Under the pieces are notes generated by a model. The model saw only the letters and a list, made by a program, of their open reading frames with translations. It was not told the DNA's origin and searched no databases. Made by a program: the position numbers and the translations under genes. From Alkalihalobacterium chitinilyticum (GTDB taxonomy: Bacteria; Bacillota; Bacilli; Bacillales; Bacillaceae_F), in contig NZ_JAOTPO010000007.1 in assembly GCF_029028005.1 (NCBI RefSeq), positions 62,001 to 126,000 on the forward strand: a DNA stretch of 64,000 nucleotides, in the 5' to 3' direction. Below are positions 41,800 through 51,034 of this stretch, piece by piece (position 1 is the first letter of the stretch; every line of letters starts with the position of its first letter).

Positions 41800-44469
41800 A
41801 TGCAAGAAAAAAAGTGGTACAACATAGAAGCTGGGCACGTGTTAGAGCAGTTAAAAACCAACGAGAAACAAGGGCTGACGAATGAAGAGGCTGCGGCAAG
41901 GCAGGGGCAGTACGGGAAAAATGAACTTCCTGTCGGAAAGGTCGAGCCGAAATGGAAGAAGTTTTTCAAGCATTTTCATGATGTATTAATCTATGTTTTA
42001 TTGGCGGCTGCGCTCATCACCGTTATATTAGGTCATTATATTGATACGGTGGTTATTTTGCTCGTTGCCGTTATTAATGCTGTGATTGGTTATGTCCAAG
42101 AAAATAAAGCCGAAAAAGCGCTCAATGGTATACGGAATATGCTTTCGTTGAAGGCGAATGTCATTCGTGGCGGTCTTCGGACGGAAGTGGCTTCCAAGGA
42201 ATTGGTGCCTGGTGACATTGTGTTGTTGCGCGCTGGGGATAAAGTCCCGGCTGATCTTCGGGTGCTGAGAGCGGACAATTTAAAAGTCGAAGAATCTCCT
42301 TTGACCGGGGAGTCGGTGTCGGTCGAGAAAAGAATCGAGACGTTGCCAGAAGATACCGTTCTAGGTGACCGAAAAAATATGGTGTTTTCCGGAACGGCGA
42401 TTGCTTCCGGTTCAGGCTTGGGAGTCGTTGTTGCAACAGGAGAGCAAACGGAAATTGGAAAAATTAACAGATCAATGACTCAAGTGGAAGAGCTGCAAAC
42501 GCCACTTTTAAAACAAACCGCGAAATTCGGGAAGATGATTTCTGTCGTTATTTTATTTGGTGCAGCTGCGATGTTCCTTTTTGGCTACATCTTTCATGAT
42601 TATGAGGCGTCCGAACTGTTACTAGCCGTCATTGGTTTAGCGGTAGCGGCTATTCCTGAAGGGCTGCCGGCAATCTTATCAATTATTTTAGCCTTAGGCG
42701 TTCAAACGATGGCGAGTAACAATGCGATTGTAAGGAACTTGCCGTCTGTAGAAACGTTAGGTGCGGTGTCTGTTATTTGTTCGGACAAGACAGGTACGTT
42801 GACGAAAAATGAAATGACAGTGACTTCGTTAATTTTAGCGGAAAAAGAGTTTGATATTACTGGAACCGGTTATGAGCCGGCCGGTCAGATCGAATGGAAC
42901 GGCCAAGAAGCGGATCTGGAGACAGACGCGGCTTTAAAAGACTTTTTAACGTGTGTAAAAACGGTCAATGAAGCAAGTCTGTATCAAGATGAGCAAGGGC
43001 AGTGGGTGATTAACGGTGAGCCGACTGAGAGCTGTTTAGTGACAGTGGCTGAAAAAGCGAATCAGCCGGTTGCGAAGTTAGAGTCGCTTTCAAAAATTCC
43101 ATTCGACTCGGCCTATAAATATATGGCTTCGTTAGTCGAAGTGGATGGAGAAAAAGTGATTTATGTGAAAGGAGCTCCTGACCGCCTGTTTGAAATGGCG
43201 GGACTAGAAGCAGGCTCAAGTGAAAGAACGTTGTGGGAAGAGAAGATGAAGAAGCAGGCTCAGATGGGGAAACGGGTCATTGGCGCAGCGATGAAAAAAG
43301 TAAGTTCTGACGTGACAACGATCGATCATGTCGATGTGCAATCGGGACTGACGTTACTCGGGTTAGCTGGAATTATCGATCCTCCACGAGAAGAAGCGAT
43401 TGTGGCCGTTTCGGAATGTAAGAAAGCCGGTATCGTCGTTAAAATGATTACGGGGGATCATAAAGAAACGGCGATTGCGATTGGGAACCAGCTCGGAATC
43501 GGGGACGGCACGCGTGCGATTGAAGGACGCGAACTTGATCAGATGACACCAGAACAATTAAAGCAAGCGGCTGTTGACTATGATGTCTTCGCGCGAACGA
43601 GTCCTGAAAATAAGCTCCAACTCGTGCAAGCGTTACAAGAACATGGACATATTTGTGCGATGACCGGGGATGGTGTCAATGATGCACCGGCGTTAAAACG
43701 GGCGGATATTGGCGTAGCGATGGGTATAAAAGGGACCGAGGTTTCCAAAGATGCCTCGCAAATGGTACTTGTCGATGATAATTTTAGAACGATTGTGAAT
43801 GCGGTGCGAGAAGGCCGGCGTGTGTATGATAATTTAAAGAAAACGATCCTGTTTATTTTACCGACGAATGGGGCTGAGGCGTTTCTTATCTTTGCGGCTA
43901 TATTGTTTGGGACGATGATGCCGTTAACGCCTGTGCAAATTCTTTGGGTCAACATGATTACCGCCGTGACGATTTCGCTCGCGATTGCGTTTGAAAAGTT
44001 AGAAAAAGGGACGATGGAACGCCCGCCGCGAGAGCCGGATACGAAGCTGTTGAGCCCGTATTATATCTTCCGGATCGTCTTTGTATCGCTGTTAATCGGT
44101 GGGGGAATTTTAGCGATGAACGCTGAGTTAATGAACAACGGCTATGACCAAGCAATGGTGAACACCGTGACATTACAAGCGTTAGTCATTGCGCAGCTAT
44201 TCCATTTGTTCAACTGCAGAAGCGAGCGAAACTTTGCGCTGACGAAGGACTTTTTCACAAATAAAATCGCGTTTCTCGTCGCAGGACTTCTCATTTTCAT
44301 TCAGTTAGGCGTCACCTATCTGCCATTTATGAACACGGTTTTAGGAACCGCACCAATCCCTGCCGATTACTGGATCATTCCAGTTCTGATCGGGTTTGCT
44401 GTCTTTGTTATCGTTGAAATTGAAAAGTGGATAACGAGGAAAGTTGTAGCGGCACGAGCCAGTCGATAA
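41800..44469 (+). CDS. yloB: P-type calcium-transporting ATPase (YloB-like)
   Basis: 889 residues of the P2A (SERCA/PMR1) class, close to the length of B. subtilis YloB. It has the cation ATPase N-domain, the TGES motif (LTGESVSVEK), the membrane ion site PEGLPAIL, the phosphorylation site CSDKTGTLTKNE and the hinge TGDGVNDAPAL. Ten membrane segments are expected, with a C-terminal domain rich in hydrophobic helices. It pumps Ca2+ out of the cell, in B. subtilis mainly during sporulation. ATG 41767 is in frame, but GGGGAGGGAG directly precedes ATG 41800. Confidence 0.93.
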   Translation: MQEKKWYNIEAGHVLEQLKTNEKQGLTNEEAAARQGQYGKNELPVGKVEPKWKKFFKHFHDVLIYVLLAAALITVILGHYIDTVVILLVAVINAVIGYVQENKAEKALNGIRNMLSLKANVIRGGLRTEVASKELVPGDIVLLRAGDKVPADLRVLRADNLKVEESPLTGESVSVEKRIETLPEDTVLGDRKNMVFSGTAIASGSGLGVVVATGEQTEIGKINRSMTQVEELQTPLLKQTAKFGKMISVVILFGAAAMFLFGYIFHDYEASELLLAVIGLAVAAIPEGLPAILSIILALGVQTMASNNAIVRNLPSVETLGAVSVICSDKTGTLTKNEMTVTSLILAEKEFDITGTGYEPAGQIEWNGQEADLETDAALKDFLTCVKTVNEASLYQDEQGQWVINGEPTESCLVTVAEKANQPVAKLESLSKIPFDSAYKYMASLVEVDGEKVIYVKGAPDRLFEMAGLEAGSSERTLWEEKMKKQAQMGKRVIGAAMKKVSSDVTTIDHVDVQSGLTLLGLAGIIDPPREEAIVAVSECKKAGIVVKMITGDHKETAIAIGNQLGIGDGTRAIEGRELDQMTPEQLKQAAVDYDVFARTSPENKLQLVQALQEHGHICAMTGDGVNDAPALKRADIGVAMGIKGTEVSKDASQMVLVDDNFRTIVNAVREGRRVYDNLKKTILFILPTNGAEAFLIFAAILFGTMMPLTPVQILWVNMITAVTISLAIAFEKLEKGTMERPPREPDTKLLSPYYIFRIVFVSLLIGGGILAMNAELMNNGYDQAMVNTVTLQALVIAQLFHLFNCRSERNFALTKDFFTNKIAFLVAGLLIFIQLGVTYLPFMNTVLGTAPIPADYWIIPVLIGFAVFVIVEIEKWITRKVVAARASR

Positions 44470-44518
44470 GGTAGTTTTGGGGAAGATGAAAAAAAGTAAA
44501 ATAGGTACGGTAATAATC

Positions 44519-44535
44519 GGTACGCGGCACCTTTA
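44519..44535. repeat. Half copy of the palindromic element
   Basis: GGTACGCGGCACCTTTA matches the left arm of the family (closest to copy 7), but the right arm is reduced to CTAAAG. It is a decayed copy just after the ATPase gene. Confidence 0.6.
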
Positions 44536-44552
44536 TTGTACTAAAGTAAAAG

Positions 44553-44582
44553 AAAGCACTCCCGAATGTGGGAGTGCTTTTC
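44553..44582. terminator. Bidirectional terminator between ATPase and lipoprotein genes
   Basis: AAAGCACTCCC/GGGAGTGCTTT perfect stem. T-runs on both strands let it serve the two convergent genes. Confidence 0.88.
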
Positions 44583-44585
44583 GTG

Positions 44586-45566
44586 TTAAGCTTCTTCTTC
44601 AGTTTCGTCTGCTTCGATTTCTTGTTCATCTATTAATTCATCTTCTTCGATCACGTCAAAGTCGAAATCTTCAAGGTCGAAGTCTTCCATATCTTCTAAA
44701 CCTTCGAGGAATTCAAAGTTGAACTCTTCGGCGGAATCCAACACGTCCTGTGGAACAGTGATTTCCCCGCTACTGTTGAAGTTCGTTATGACGCCCGTCA
44801 TTCGATGGATCGTCACCATCGTTTCATCTTCTATTGTCAGCGACATATGCATCTCCATGTCCATTTTCGTTTGGTAGAACGTATCTTTATCGATGTAGAT
44901 CACATAGTTAAACGTTTGAACTTCCATCATGCCTAGGAGTTCATCCACCGTGCTTCTTGCTTTTTCCAAAATGCTGATTGCACCATATACCATCGCTTTA
45001 AAACTTTCGTCCGATCCATGAACGGTTAATATGTAGTGATTTTCGTCTTCGGTAAGCTTAGTATCTTCAGTGAATTGTTTAAAAGCTTTCAGGTGCTCTT
45101 CTGCATTCATTTGCTGTTGGGATGCCTCTAGAATATCTTGTGAAAATTCTCTAGGATACCTCACCCAGCTATCTTGAATTGGATTTTTGACAAACATTCC
45201 GTCTTCTGTAAAATAACTTTCTGCTTGAGTCACTTCCGAATTTTCTTCAAATTCAGTCGATGTCCTTTTTTGATATAGTCTTACTAGTTCAGATGTAGTG
45301 TCAGCAACCATCATCATATTCATTTGGAAAGCGTCTTGACCAGGCATATCAAATATTTGCTCGATGTTCGTTTCCATCGTATAGCTCTCTAATTTATTCA
45401 TTGCATTTATCGATTTTTGAATAATTTCATCTACTGATAAGACTGCTGATACATCGGCAGTATCTTGGATGTCCGCGTTAGGGCTGGACGTTTCTTCACC
45501 ACCGCTGCAAGCTGCTAAAACGAATATAAGAGATAAGCTAGCAAATAAAGCTTTTATAGAACTCAT
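44586..45566 (-). CDS. Lipoprotein with LolA/LppX-like domain (DUF6612-like)
   Basis: 326 residues. The signal peptide ends in the lipobox LAAC (Cys about residue 20). The extracellular domain (SINAMNKLESYTMETNIEQ...DGMFVKNPIQDSWVRYP...YVIYIDKDTFYQTKMDMEM) resembles the LppX/LolA-type fold of Bacillus DUF6612 lipoproteins. The C-terminus is an extremely acidic tail of about 50 residues. The role is unknown; lipid or hydrophobic ligand binding is suggested by the fold. The high Asp/Glu content is common in exposed proteins of alkaliphiles. Confidence 0.8.
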   Translation of the reverse strand: MSSIKALFASLSLIFVLAACSGGEETSSPNADIQDTADVSAVLSVDEIIQKSINAMNKLESYTMETNIEQIFDMPGQDAFQMNMMMVADTTSELVRLYQKRTSTEFEENSEVTQAESYFTEDGMFVKNPIQDSWVRYPREFSQDILEASQQQMNAEEHLKAFKQFTEDTKLTEDENHYILTVHGSDESFKAMVYGAISILEKARSTVDELLGMMEVQTFNYVIYIDKDTFYQTKMDMEMHMSLTIEDETMVTIHRMTGVITNFNSSGEITVPQDVLDSAEEFNFEFLEGLEDMEDFDLEDFDFDVIEEDELIDEQEIEADETEEEA

Positions 45567-46467
45567 AAGTACCCCCTAGTGTTAAACGCACTTCAAATAA
45601 AAACTTTAGCATACCTTTGCTGTTATTAATAGGGGTAATCATATGTGATAATAAGACAAAATTCGCATCAGTTGTATCGTTTAGGGAATTAATTTTAAAA
45701 AAGATAGCGGTGTAGTTAGAAGGTATTATGTAGGTGTGGAGATCAGGATGCAGTTTACTTTTTCTAGTACACCGCATGAAGGAGCTAATTACCTGACCGG
45801 GACATAATGGTGAGGGACAAAGTTAGTTTGCTTATGCACCGAACCCCCGTAGGAGGCGGTAAAAAGAGGCCACAGCTCTTTCTAGAGGACGATTGGCTGT
45901 GTAAGGGTATAGGGGTTAGATTTAACCCCAGGATAGATCAAATTTCGTCAATAATTGACTTGCCTTCATATTACCAAATAAGGAAAACAATTAGCAATAA
46001 CATTTTCTTGAAATAATTGTAAAAGTATTGTGACTTTTATTACAGAATGGTGTTAAGGATGGTGAAGTCGGTAGAACTATATGTGGATCACTTCGACAAT
46101 GTGGGTAGTTTTGGTGTGAGTTACTATGGGGGTAAATAGTAGTGTGAGGTCTAAAGATAAGGGTTATCGATTGAGATATTAGCGGGAGTTTACTGGATTT
46201 ATAAAAAATCACGACATGTTTTAAGAGGTAGTACTTTTCAGTCAACTGTTCAGTTGAGTATCTAGAAAAAGCTTTCTTGACCAACAAAATTTTTTGCAAA
46301 AGGGCGTATATTCATTTGAATTTCAGAGATAATAAATATCGAAAATCCACAGTTCACTATATTTAACATTTTAATAACATAATTTAGTTAATTACCTGGA
46401 TTCAGGGCGGAAATTGATGGGCGAAATTTTCGTCAATATTTGTCGCAAACTTCAGAGCCAAAGGGGT
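45567..46467. other. Large intergenic region, partly structured
   Basis: About 900 bases without a credible gene. The stretch 45820-45985 is GC-richer than its surroundings and has local hairpins: CACAGC/GCTGTG, and GGGGTTA-GATT-TAACCCC. A 69-codon frame at 45807 has no RBS. The rest is AT-rich. Confidence 0.5.
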
Positions 46468-46497
46468 TTGACGCCTATATAGAAGTTCTGATATAGT
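46468..46497 (+). promoter_or_regulatory. SigA promoter of the cold-shock gene
   Basis: TTGACG, 18 bases, TATAGT. It gives a 5' leader of about 55 bases. Confidence 0.65.
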
Positions 46498-46558
46498 GAA
46501 ACTGTGGAATATTTTCACAATGATTTACCGATTTAATTTACGAAGGGAATGTGAAAGC

Positions 46559-46756
46559 ATGCAAGGAAAAGTAAAATGGTTTAATGCAGAAAAAGGTTTT
46601 GGATTTATCGAGCGTGAGGATGGAGACGACGTATTCGTACACTTCTCAGCTATCAATTCTGATGGATTTAAATCTCTTGACGAAGGTCAAGCAGTAGAAT
46701 TTGAAATCGTTGAAGGTGCTCGCGGACCTCAAGCTGCAAACGTAACAAAGCTGTAA
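46559..46756 (+). CDS. Cold-shock protein (CspB type)
   Basis: 65 residues, one cold-shock domain with RNP1 KGFGFIE and RNP2 VFVHFSAI. An RNA chaperone that melts mRNA secondary structure in the cold and during growth. The frame is open upstream to 46496, but AAGGGA lies before ATG 46559 and family proteins begin MQGKVKWF. Monocistronic. Confidence 0.97.
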   Translation: MQGKVKWFNAEKGFGFIEREDGDDVFVHFSAINSDGFKSLDEGQAVEFEIVEGARGPQAANVTKL

Positions 46757-46816
46757 TTCACATCCCAGGTTGGAAATGAATTTTTAGCTTTATGCATCAT
46801 ATACAACGAAATGTGC

Positions 46817-46850
46817 AAACCTGTTCCTTTTTGCGAGGGGCAGGTTTTTA
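46817..46850 (+). terminator. Terminator after the cold-shock gene
   Basis: AAACCTGTTCC/GGGGCAGGTTT stem with TTTTTATTT tail. Confidence 0.8.
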
Positions 46851-46934
46851 TTTGGAGATTTTCGGTCTATCGATTTTTTCGTGTCTTTTAGAGAGGACTT
46901 TATTTTGTAGGATATATGGTTCTTAAATAGATGT

Positions 46935-47048
46935 TCGCTACAGTGGAATATTCTTTTACTAGATGTAGCGACGCATACAGTACTTCAATTATTTTTACAC
47001 AGGGTCAATTCGTTTGTTGGCAGGTTTTTTGACCCTTTATTTTTTTAG
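46935..47048 (+). ncRNA. Possible small RNA or leader with its own terminator
   Basis: The hairpin TCGCTACA (46935)/TGTAGCGA (46964) is followed by AGGGTCAA (47001)/TTGACCCT (47029) and a T-rich tail. No ORF explains this second terminator between the cold-shock gene and hpf. Speculative. Confidence 0.3.
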
Positions 47049-47095
47049 ACTTCCCCAACATTTTTTGACACGATTCTGCCATAAATTAAATGCAG

Positions 47096-47128
47096 GTTAT
47101 GAAGGATTAATAAAGGGGTATATAGAAT
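47096..47128 (+). promoter_or_regulatory. Overlapping SigB- and SigH-like promoters of hpf
   Basis: GTTATG, 14 bases, GGGTAT fits SigB; AGGATTAA and GAAT (47125) fit SigH. B. subtilis yvyD/hpf is known to use both factors. It lies about 35-60 bases before the start codon. Confidence 0.5.
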
Positions 47129-47160
47129 ATTATAATACATAGGAAAGGAGGAGTTTCACT

Positions 47161-47709
47161 GTGAACTTTAACATTCGTGGCGAAAACCTAGAGATAACTC
47201 CAGCATTAAGAAGTTATGTAGAAAAAAAGGTAAGTAAAATTGAGAGGTACTTTGATTCAACCCCTCTTTCTGAGGTGCATGTGAAACTGCAAGTAATGAA
47301 TAACGAAAATATTATTGAGGTTACGATCCCAATGCCGCAATTATTACTGCGTGCTGAAGAGAAGCATGCGGATATGTATGCAGGGATTGATCTTGTAGTC
47401 GAAAAGCTAGAGCGTCAAATCCGTAAGCACAAGACTAAAGTTAATCGTAAGTTCCGTCAAGACGGTACCCTTAAATATATGTTCAAAAATGATATCGAGC
47501 CTTCGACTGGGGAAGACATCGACAGCGAAGATATTGATATCGTTCGTACAAAGCGTTTCACGTTCAAACCAATGGATGCTGAGGAAGCGGTTCTACAAAT
47601 GGACATGCTTGGTCACAGCTTCTTCGTTTTCAATAATTCGGTAAATGGAGAAACTAATGTTGTGTATCGTCGTAAAGACGGACGCTATGGCTTAATTGAG
47701 CCTGAGTGA
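47161..47709 (+). CDS. hpf: Long-form ribosome hibernation promoting factor
   Basis: 182 residues. The N-terminal S30AE domain (NFNIRGENLEITPALRSYVE) binds the ribosome, a linker follows, and the C-terminal dimerisation domain (KRFTFKPMDAEEAVLQMDML...VVYRRKDGRYGLIEP) makes 100S particles. Start GTG after AAAGGAGGAG. Next to secA as in B. subtilis. Confidence 0.97.
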   Translation: MNFNIRGENLEITPALRSYVEKKVSKIERYFDSTPLSEVHVKLQVMNNENIIEVTIPMPQLLLRAEEKHADMYAGIDLVVEKLERQIRKHKTKVNRKFRQDGTLKYMFKNDIEPSTGEDIDSEDIDIVRTKRFTFKPMDAEEAVLQMDMLGHSFFVFNNSVNGETNVVYRRKDGRYGLIEPE

Positions 47710-47723
47710 TCATAAAATAAAGA

Positions 47724-47757
47724 AGAGTGCAGCTGAATTTTCGGCTGTGCTCTTTTT
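47724..47757 (+). terminator. Terminator after hpf
   Basis: AGAGTGCAGC/GCTGTGCTCT hairpin (G-T pairs), then TTTTTGG. Confidence 0.75.
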
Positions 47758-47905
47758 GGTTTGGGGCGAAGAGATGGTAGGGAGCAATTGTGTGGGAGTT
47801 TCATGATTAGTAGGGATGGTATAGCTTATTGGCGTATGTGCGGGGGGAAGTCAAACTCGATGGATGAAGCTAGTTGCAGATGATATGAGAGTATGTAAGC
47901 GGAAA

Positions 47906-48093
47906 TTAGGGACTCCAGGGGCCCTTATTTCTGTAAAAAACGCACTTTTTGAGCTGATAAGGCACTGAGAGGCCTTTATTTATTGGCTTTAACACTGTTT
48001 GTAGTCGATTTTAAGCAAATAAGGGTATCTGAGTGCCCTAAAACCTTCAAGACAGTGTTTTTCTCTAAAATAAGAGCCTGTGAGTGCCGCATT
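47906..48093. repeat. Four-copy nested inverted repeat upstream of secA
   Basis: A motif like TTAGGGCACTCAGAGGCCC plus TTATTT occurs forward at 47906-47930 and 47956-47981 and inverted at 48017-48041 and 48068-48093. The two forward and two inverted copies are symmetrical around about 48000, so the whole stretch can fold into one long imperfect hairpin. Each copy is itself partly palindromic. No ORF is present. Confidence 0.65.
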
Positions 48094-48129
48094 ATAAAGT
48101 GAGGTAGCTCCGCCGTCATACAAATTAAT

Positions 48130-48181
48130 GCGGTAGCAGGTACCTTTACTTCTTCACAGCAATAAAGGTACCTGCTACCGC
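48130..48181. repeat. Palindromic element, copy 6
   Basis: Perfect 19-base arms (GCGGTAGCAGGTACCTTTA and complement) and a 14-base loop. The arm type is the same as copy 2 (GGTAGCAGGTACC). Confidence 0.9.
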
Positions 48182-48288
48182 AACGTGCGTGCTACCGCCA
48201 ACGCGCGCATTGTCGCTACCCAGCGAAAATTAAAGGGTTTCTTTTGCCGGGCATCGAAGTAGTAGGAACTGTGGAAAAAGGTGTTACC

Positions 48289-48317
48289 TTGTAAGTCAAG
48301 GTGCAAACTGATAAAAT
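48289..48317 (+). promoter_or_regulatory. SigA promoter of secA
   Basis: TTGTAA, 17 bases, TAAAAT. It lies about 90 bases before the secA start. Confidence 0.6.
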
Positions 48318-48403
48318 TGAAATTAAGTGTGTAGAGTTGGTCTTAGAGGAAACAACCATCCTTTACCATTCGTTGAAATGAGAGGAAGAGAGGACGAATT
48401 ACT

Positions 48404-50926
48404 ATGATGGGATTATTGAAAAAAGTAATTGGTGATCCGAGTCAACGACAGTTGAAAAAATATGAGAAAATCGTTGATGCGATTGAAGCGTTAGCTGATG
48501 ATACAAAGAAACTATCGGATGATGGGTTACGTGCGAAAACCGAAGAATTCAAAAATCGTTACAATAACGGAGAATCTTTAGATAAACTACTGCCTGAAGC
48601 GTATGCGGTCATTCGCGAAGCATCTGAGCGTGTTTTAAAAATGCGACCGTTCCGAGTGCAGCTTTTAGGTGCGATCGTTTTACATAATGGTAACATTGCG
48701 GAGATGAAAACAGGGGAAGGTAAAACACTCGTTGGAACACTGCCTGTTTATTTAAATGCGTTAACTGGAAAAGGTGTTCACGTCGTTACCGTCAACGAAT
48801 ACTTAGCTCGCCGTGACTGCGAAATCATGAGAGAGTTGTATGAGTTTTTAGGACTAACTGTTGGCTTAAACGTAAGCGGCCTTTCAAAAGAAGAAAAGCA
48901 AGAAGCTTATGCTGCCGATATCACATATGGTACGAACAATGAGTACGGATTTGACTACCTTCGTGACAACATGGTGCTTTATAGAAACCAAATGGTGCAG
49001 CGCCCGCTTTATTTTGCTGTAATCGATGAGGTGGACTCGATCTTAATTGATGAAGCGAGAACGCCGCTTATTATTTCCGGTTCTGTTGAACGTTCAACAA
49101 ATTTATATATTCAAGCAAATGCATTTGTGCGTTCTCTTCGCAAAGAAGATGACTATACAGTCGATGAAAAAACAAAGACGGTTCTTTTAACTGAAGAAGG
49201 GGTCAATAAAGCGGAAAAAGGCTTTAATATTGATAACTTATTCGACCAAAAGTATGTGTCTCTTAATCACCATATTAATCAAGCGTTAAAAGCGCATGTC
49301 GTCATGCACCGTGATACCGATTATGTCGTTGATGAAGGTGAAATCGTTATCGTTGACCAGTTTACTGGACGTCTGATGAAAGGACGCCGTTACAGCGACG
49401 GGCTTCACCAAGCGATTGAGGCAAAGGAAAGTCTAGAAATCCAACGTGAAAGTATGACGCTCGCTTCAACGACATTCCAGAACTATTTCCGTCGTTATGG
49501 AAAGCTTGCAGGGATGACGGGTACTGCGAAAACGGAAGAAGAAGAATTCCAGCAAGTATATGGCATGGACGTTATGAGCATCCCGACGAATAAGCCGATT
49601 GCCAGAGATGATCGTCCAGATTTAATTTATAAAACGATGGAAGCGAAGTTCAATGCCGTTGTCAGCGAAATCGAAGAACTTAACAAAAAAGGTCAGCCGG
49701 TCCTTGTCGGTACGGTAAGTGTTGAAACGTCTGAGCTTGTCTCGAAACTTTTAAAGAAAAAGAAAGTTCCTCACCACGTGTTAAATGCGAAAAATCACTT
49801 CAGTGAAGCCGAAATCATTGAAAACGCCGGACAAAAAGGCGCAGTGACAATTGCGACAAACATGGCTGGTCGTGGTACGGACATTAAGCTTGGTGATGGT
49901 GTAAAAGATCTTGGTGGTTTATTTGTTCTCGGTACAGAGCGCCATGAGTCACGCCGTATTGATAATCAGTTACGTGGTCGTTCCGGTCGTCAAGGGGATC
50001 CAGGTACATCGCAATTCTACTTATCGATGGAAGACGAGTTAATGCGTCGCTTCGGTTCGGATAACATGAAGACGATGATGGACCGTTTAGGATTAGAAGA
50101 GGATCAACCGATCGAAAGTAAACTTGTAAGCCGTGCGGTCGAACAAGCTCAGAAGCGAGTTGAAGGAAACAACTTCGATGCGCGTAAGCAAATTTTACAA
50201 TACGATGATGTAATGCGTGAGCAACGTGAAATTATTTATAAACAGCGTATGGAAGTACTGGAATCAGACAACCTTCGTGATATCGTTCAGAAGATGATTG
50301 AGTCGGTTGTGAAGCGTAATGTAGCGATTCACACGCCTGAATCGGAAGTTCCTGAGGATTGGGATTTAACGGCTGTCGAGAATTTCATCAAAACGATGTT
50401 GCTACCTGAAGGTGAAATTACGGAAAAAGACTTGAAAGGTCTTGATCCAGAAGAAATGGAAGAGCTGATTTTAGAAAAAGTGAAAGCCGCTTACGATGAA
50501 AAAGAAGCACAGTTTACGAGCGAGCATATGCGTGAGTTTGAAAAAGTAATTATGCTTCGTTCGGTTGACCGCAAGTGGATGCACCACATTGACCAAATGG
50601 ATCAATTGCGTCAAGGAATTCATTTACGTGCTTACGGGCAAAATGACCCGCTTCGTGAATACAAGTTTGAAGGCTTTGAAATGTTTGAGCAAATGGTCGC
50701 TTCGATTGAAGATGAAGTGGCAATGTACATCATGAAAGCCCAAGTCGAGCAAAACCTTGAGCGTAAAGAAGTCGCTGAAGGAAAAGCGGTTCATATGAGT
50801 GCGGCAGCTGGTGAAGGAAGCAAAGAAAAGAAGATGCCTGTACGAAATAATAATACAGTTGGTCGAAATGACGCTTGCCCGTGCGGTAGCGGTAAGAAAT
50901 ATAAGCAGTGCTGCGGTAGAATGTAA
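48404..50926 (+). CDS. secA: SecA, preprotein translocase ATPase
   Basis: 840 residues. Motor motifs: MKTGEGKT (Walker A), [20 protein letters not shown], the preprotein cross-linking region, [11 protein letters not shown] and the second ATPase domain [13 protein letters not shown]. The C-terminal zinc finger [13 protein letters not shown] binds SecB or ribosomes. It drives export through SecYEG. Two ATG codons in a row start the gene; either is possible. Confidence 0.98.
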   Translation: MMGLLKKVIGDPSQRQLKKYEKIVDAIEALADDTKKLSDDGLRAKTEEFKNRYNNGESLDKLLPEAYAVIREASERVLKMRPFRVQLLGAIVLHNGNIAEMKTGEGKTLVGTLPVYLNALTGKGVHVVTVNEYLARRDCEIMRELYEFLGLTVGLNVSGLSKEEKQEAYAADITYGTNNEYGFDYLRDNMVLYRNQMVQRPLYFAVIDEVDSILIDEARTPLIISGSVERSTNLYIQANAFVRSLRKEDDYTVDEKTKTVLLTEEGVNKAEKGFNIDNLFDQKYVSLNHHINQALKAHVVMHRDTDYVVDEGEIVIVDQFTGRLMKGRRYSDGLHQAIEAKESLEIQRESMTLASTTFQNYFRRYGKLAGMTGTAKTEEEEFQQVYGMDVMSIPTNKPIARDDRPDLIYKTMEAKFNAVVSEIEELNKKGQPVLVGTVSVETSELVSKLLKKKKVPHHVLNAKNHFSEAEIIENAGQKGAVTIATNMAGRGTDIKLGDGVKDLGGLFVLGTERHESRRIDNQLRGRSGRQGDPGTSQFYLSMEDELMRRFGSDNMKTMMDRLGLEEDQPIESKLVSRAVEQAQKRVEGNNFDARKQILQYDDVMREQREIIYKQRMEVLESDNLRDIVQKMIESVVKRNVAIHTPESEVPEDWDLTAVENFIKTMLLPEGEITEKDLKGLDPEEMEELILEKVKAAYDEKEAQFTSEHMREFEKVIMLRSVDRKWMHHIDQMDQLRQGIHLRAYGQNDPLREYKFEGFEMFEQMVASIEDEVAMYIMKAQVEQNLERKEVAEGKAVHMSAAAGEGSKEKKMPVRNNNTVGRNDACPCGSGKKYKQCCGRM

Positions 50927-50936
50927 GTGATTTCGG

Positions 50937-50966
50937 AGCAGATGCGTTTGTTGCATCTGCTTCTTT
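50937..50966 (+). terminator. Terminator-like hairpin between secA and prfB
   Basis: AGCAGATGC/GCATCTGCT stem followed by TCTTT; the weak T-run may allow readthrough to prfB. Confidence 0.6.
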
Positions 50967-51034
50967 GCACTCAATTTTTGCAAGCGTTTGGCATATATTA
51001 AAAAGGTTCAATTACTTAATGAGGTGAAGGACAG

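Noticed and set aside
45807-46016. 69-codon plus-strand ORF
   Set aside because: No RBS or recognisable composition; the DNA looks more like structured non-coding sequence.
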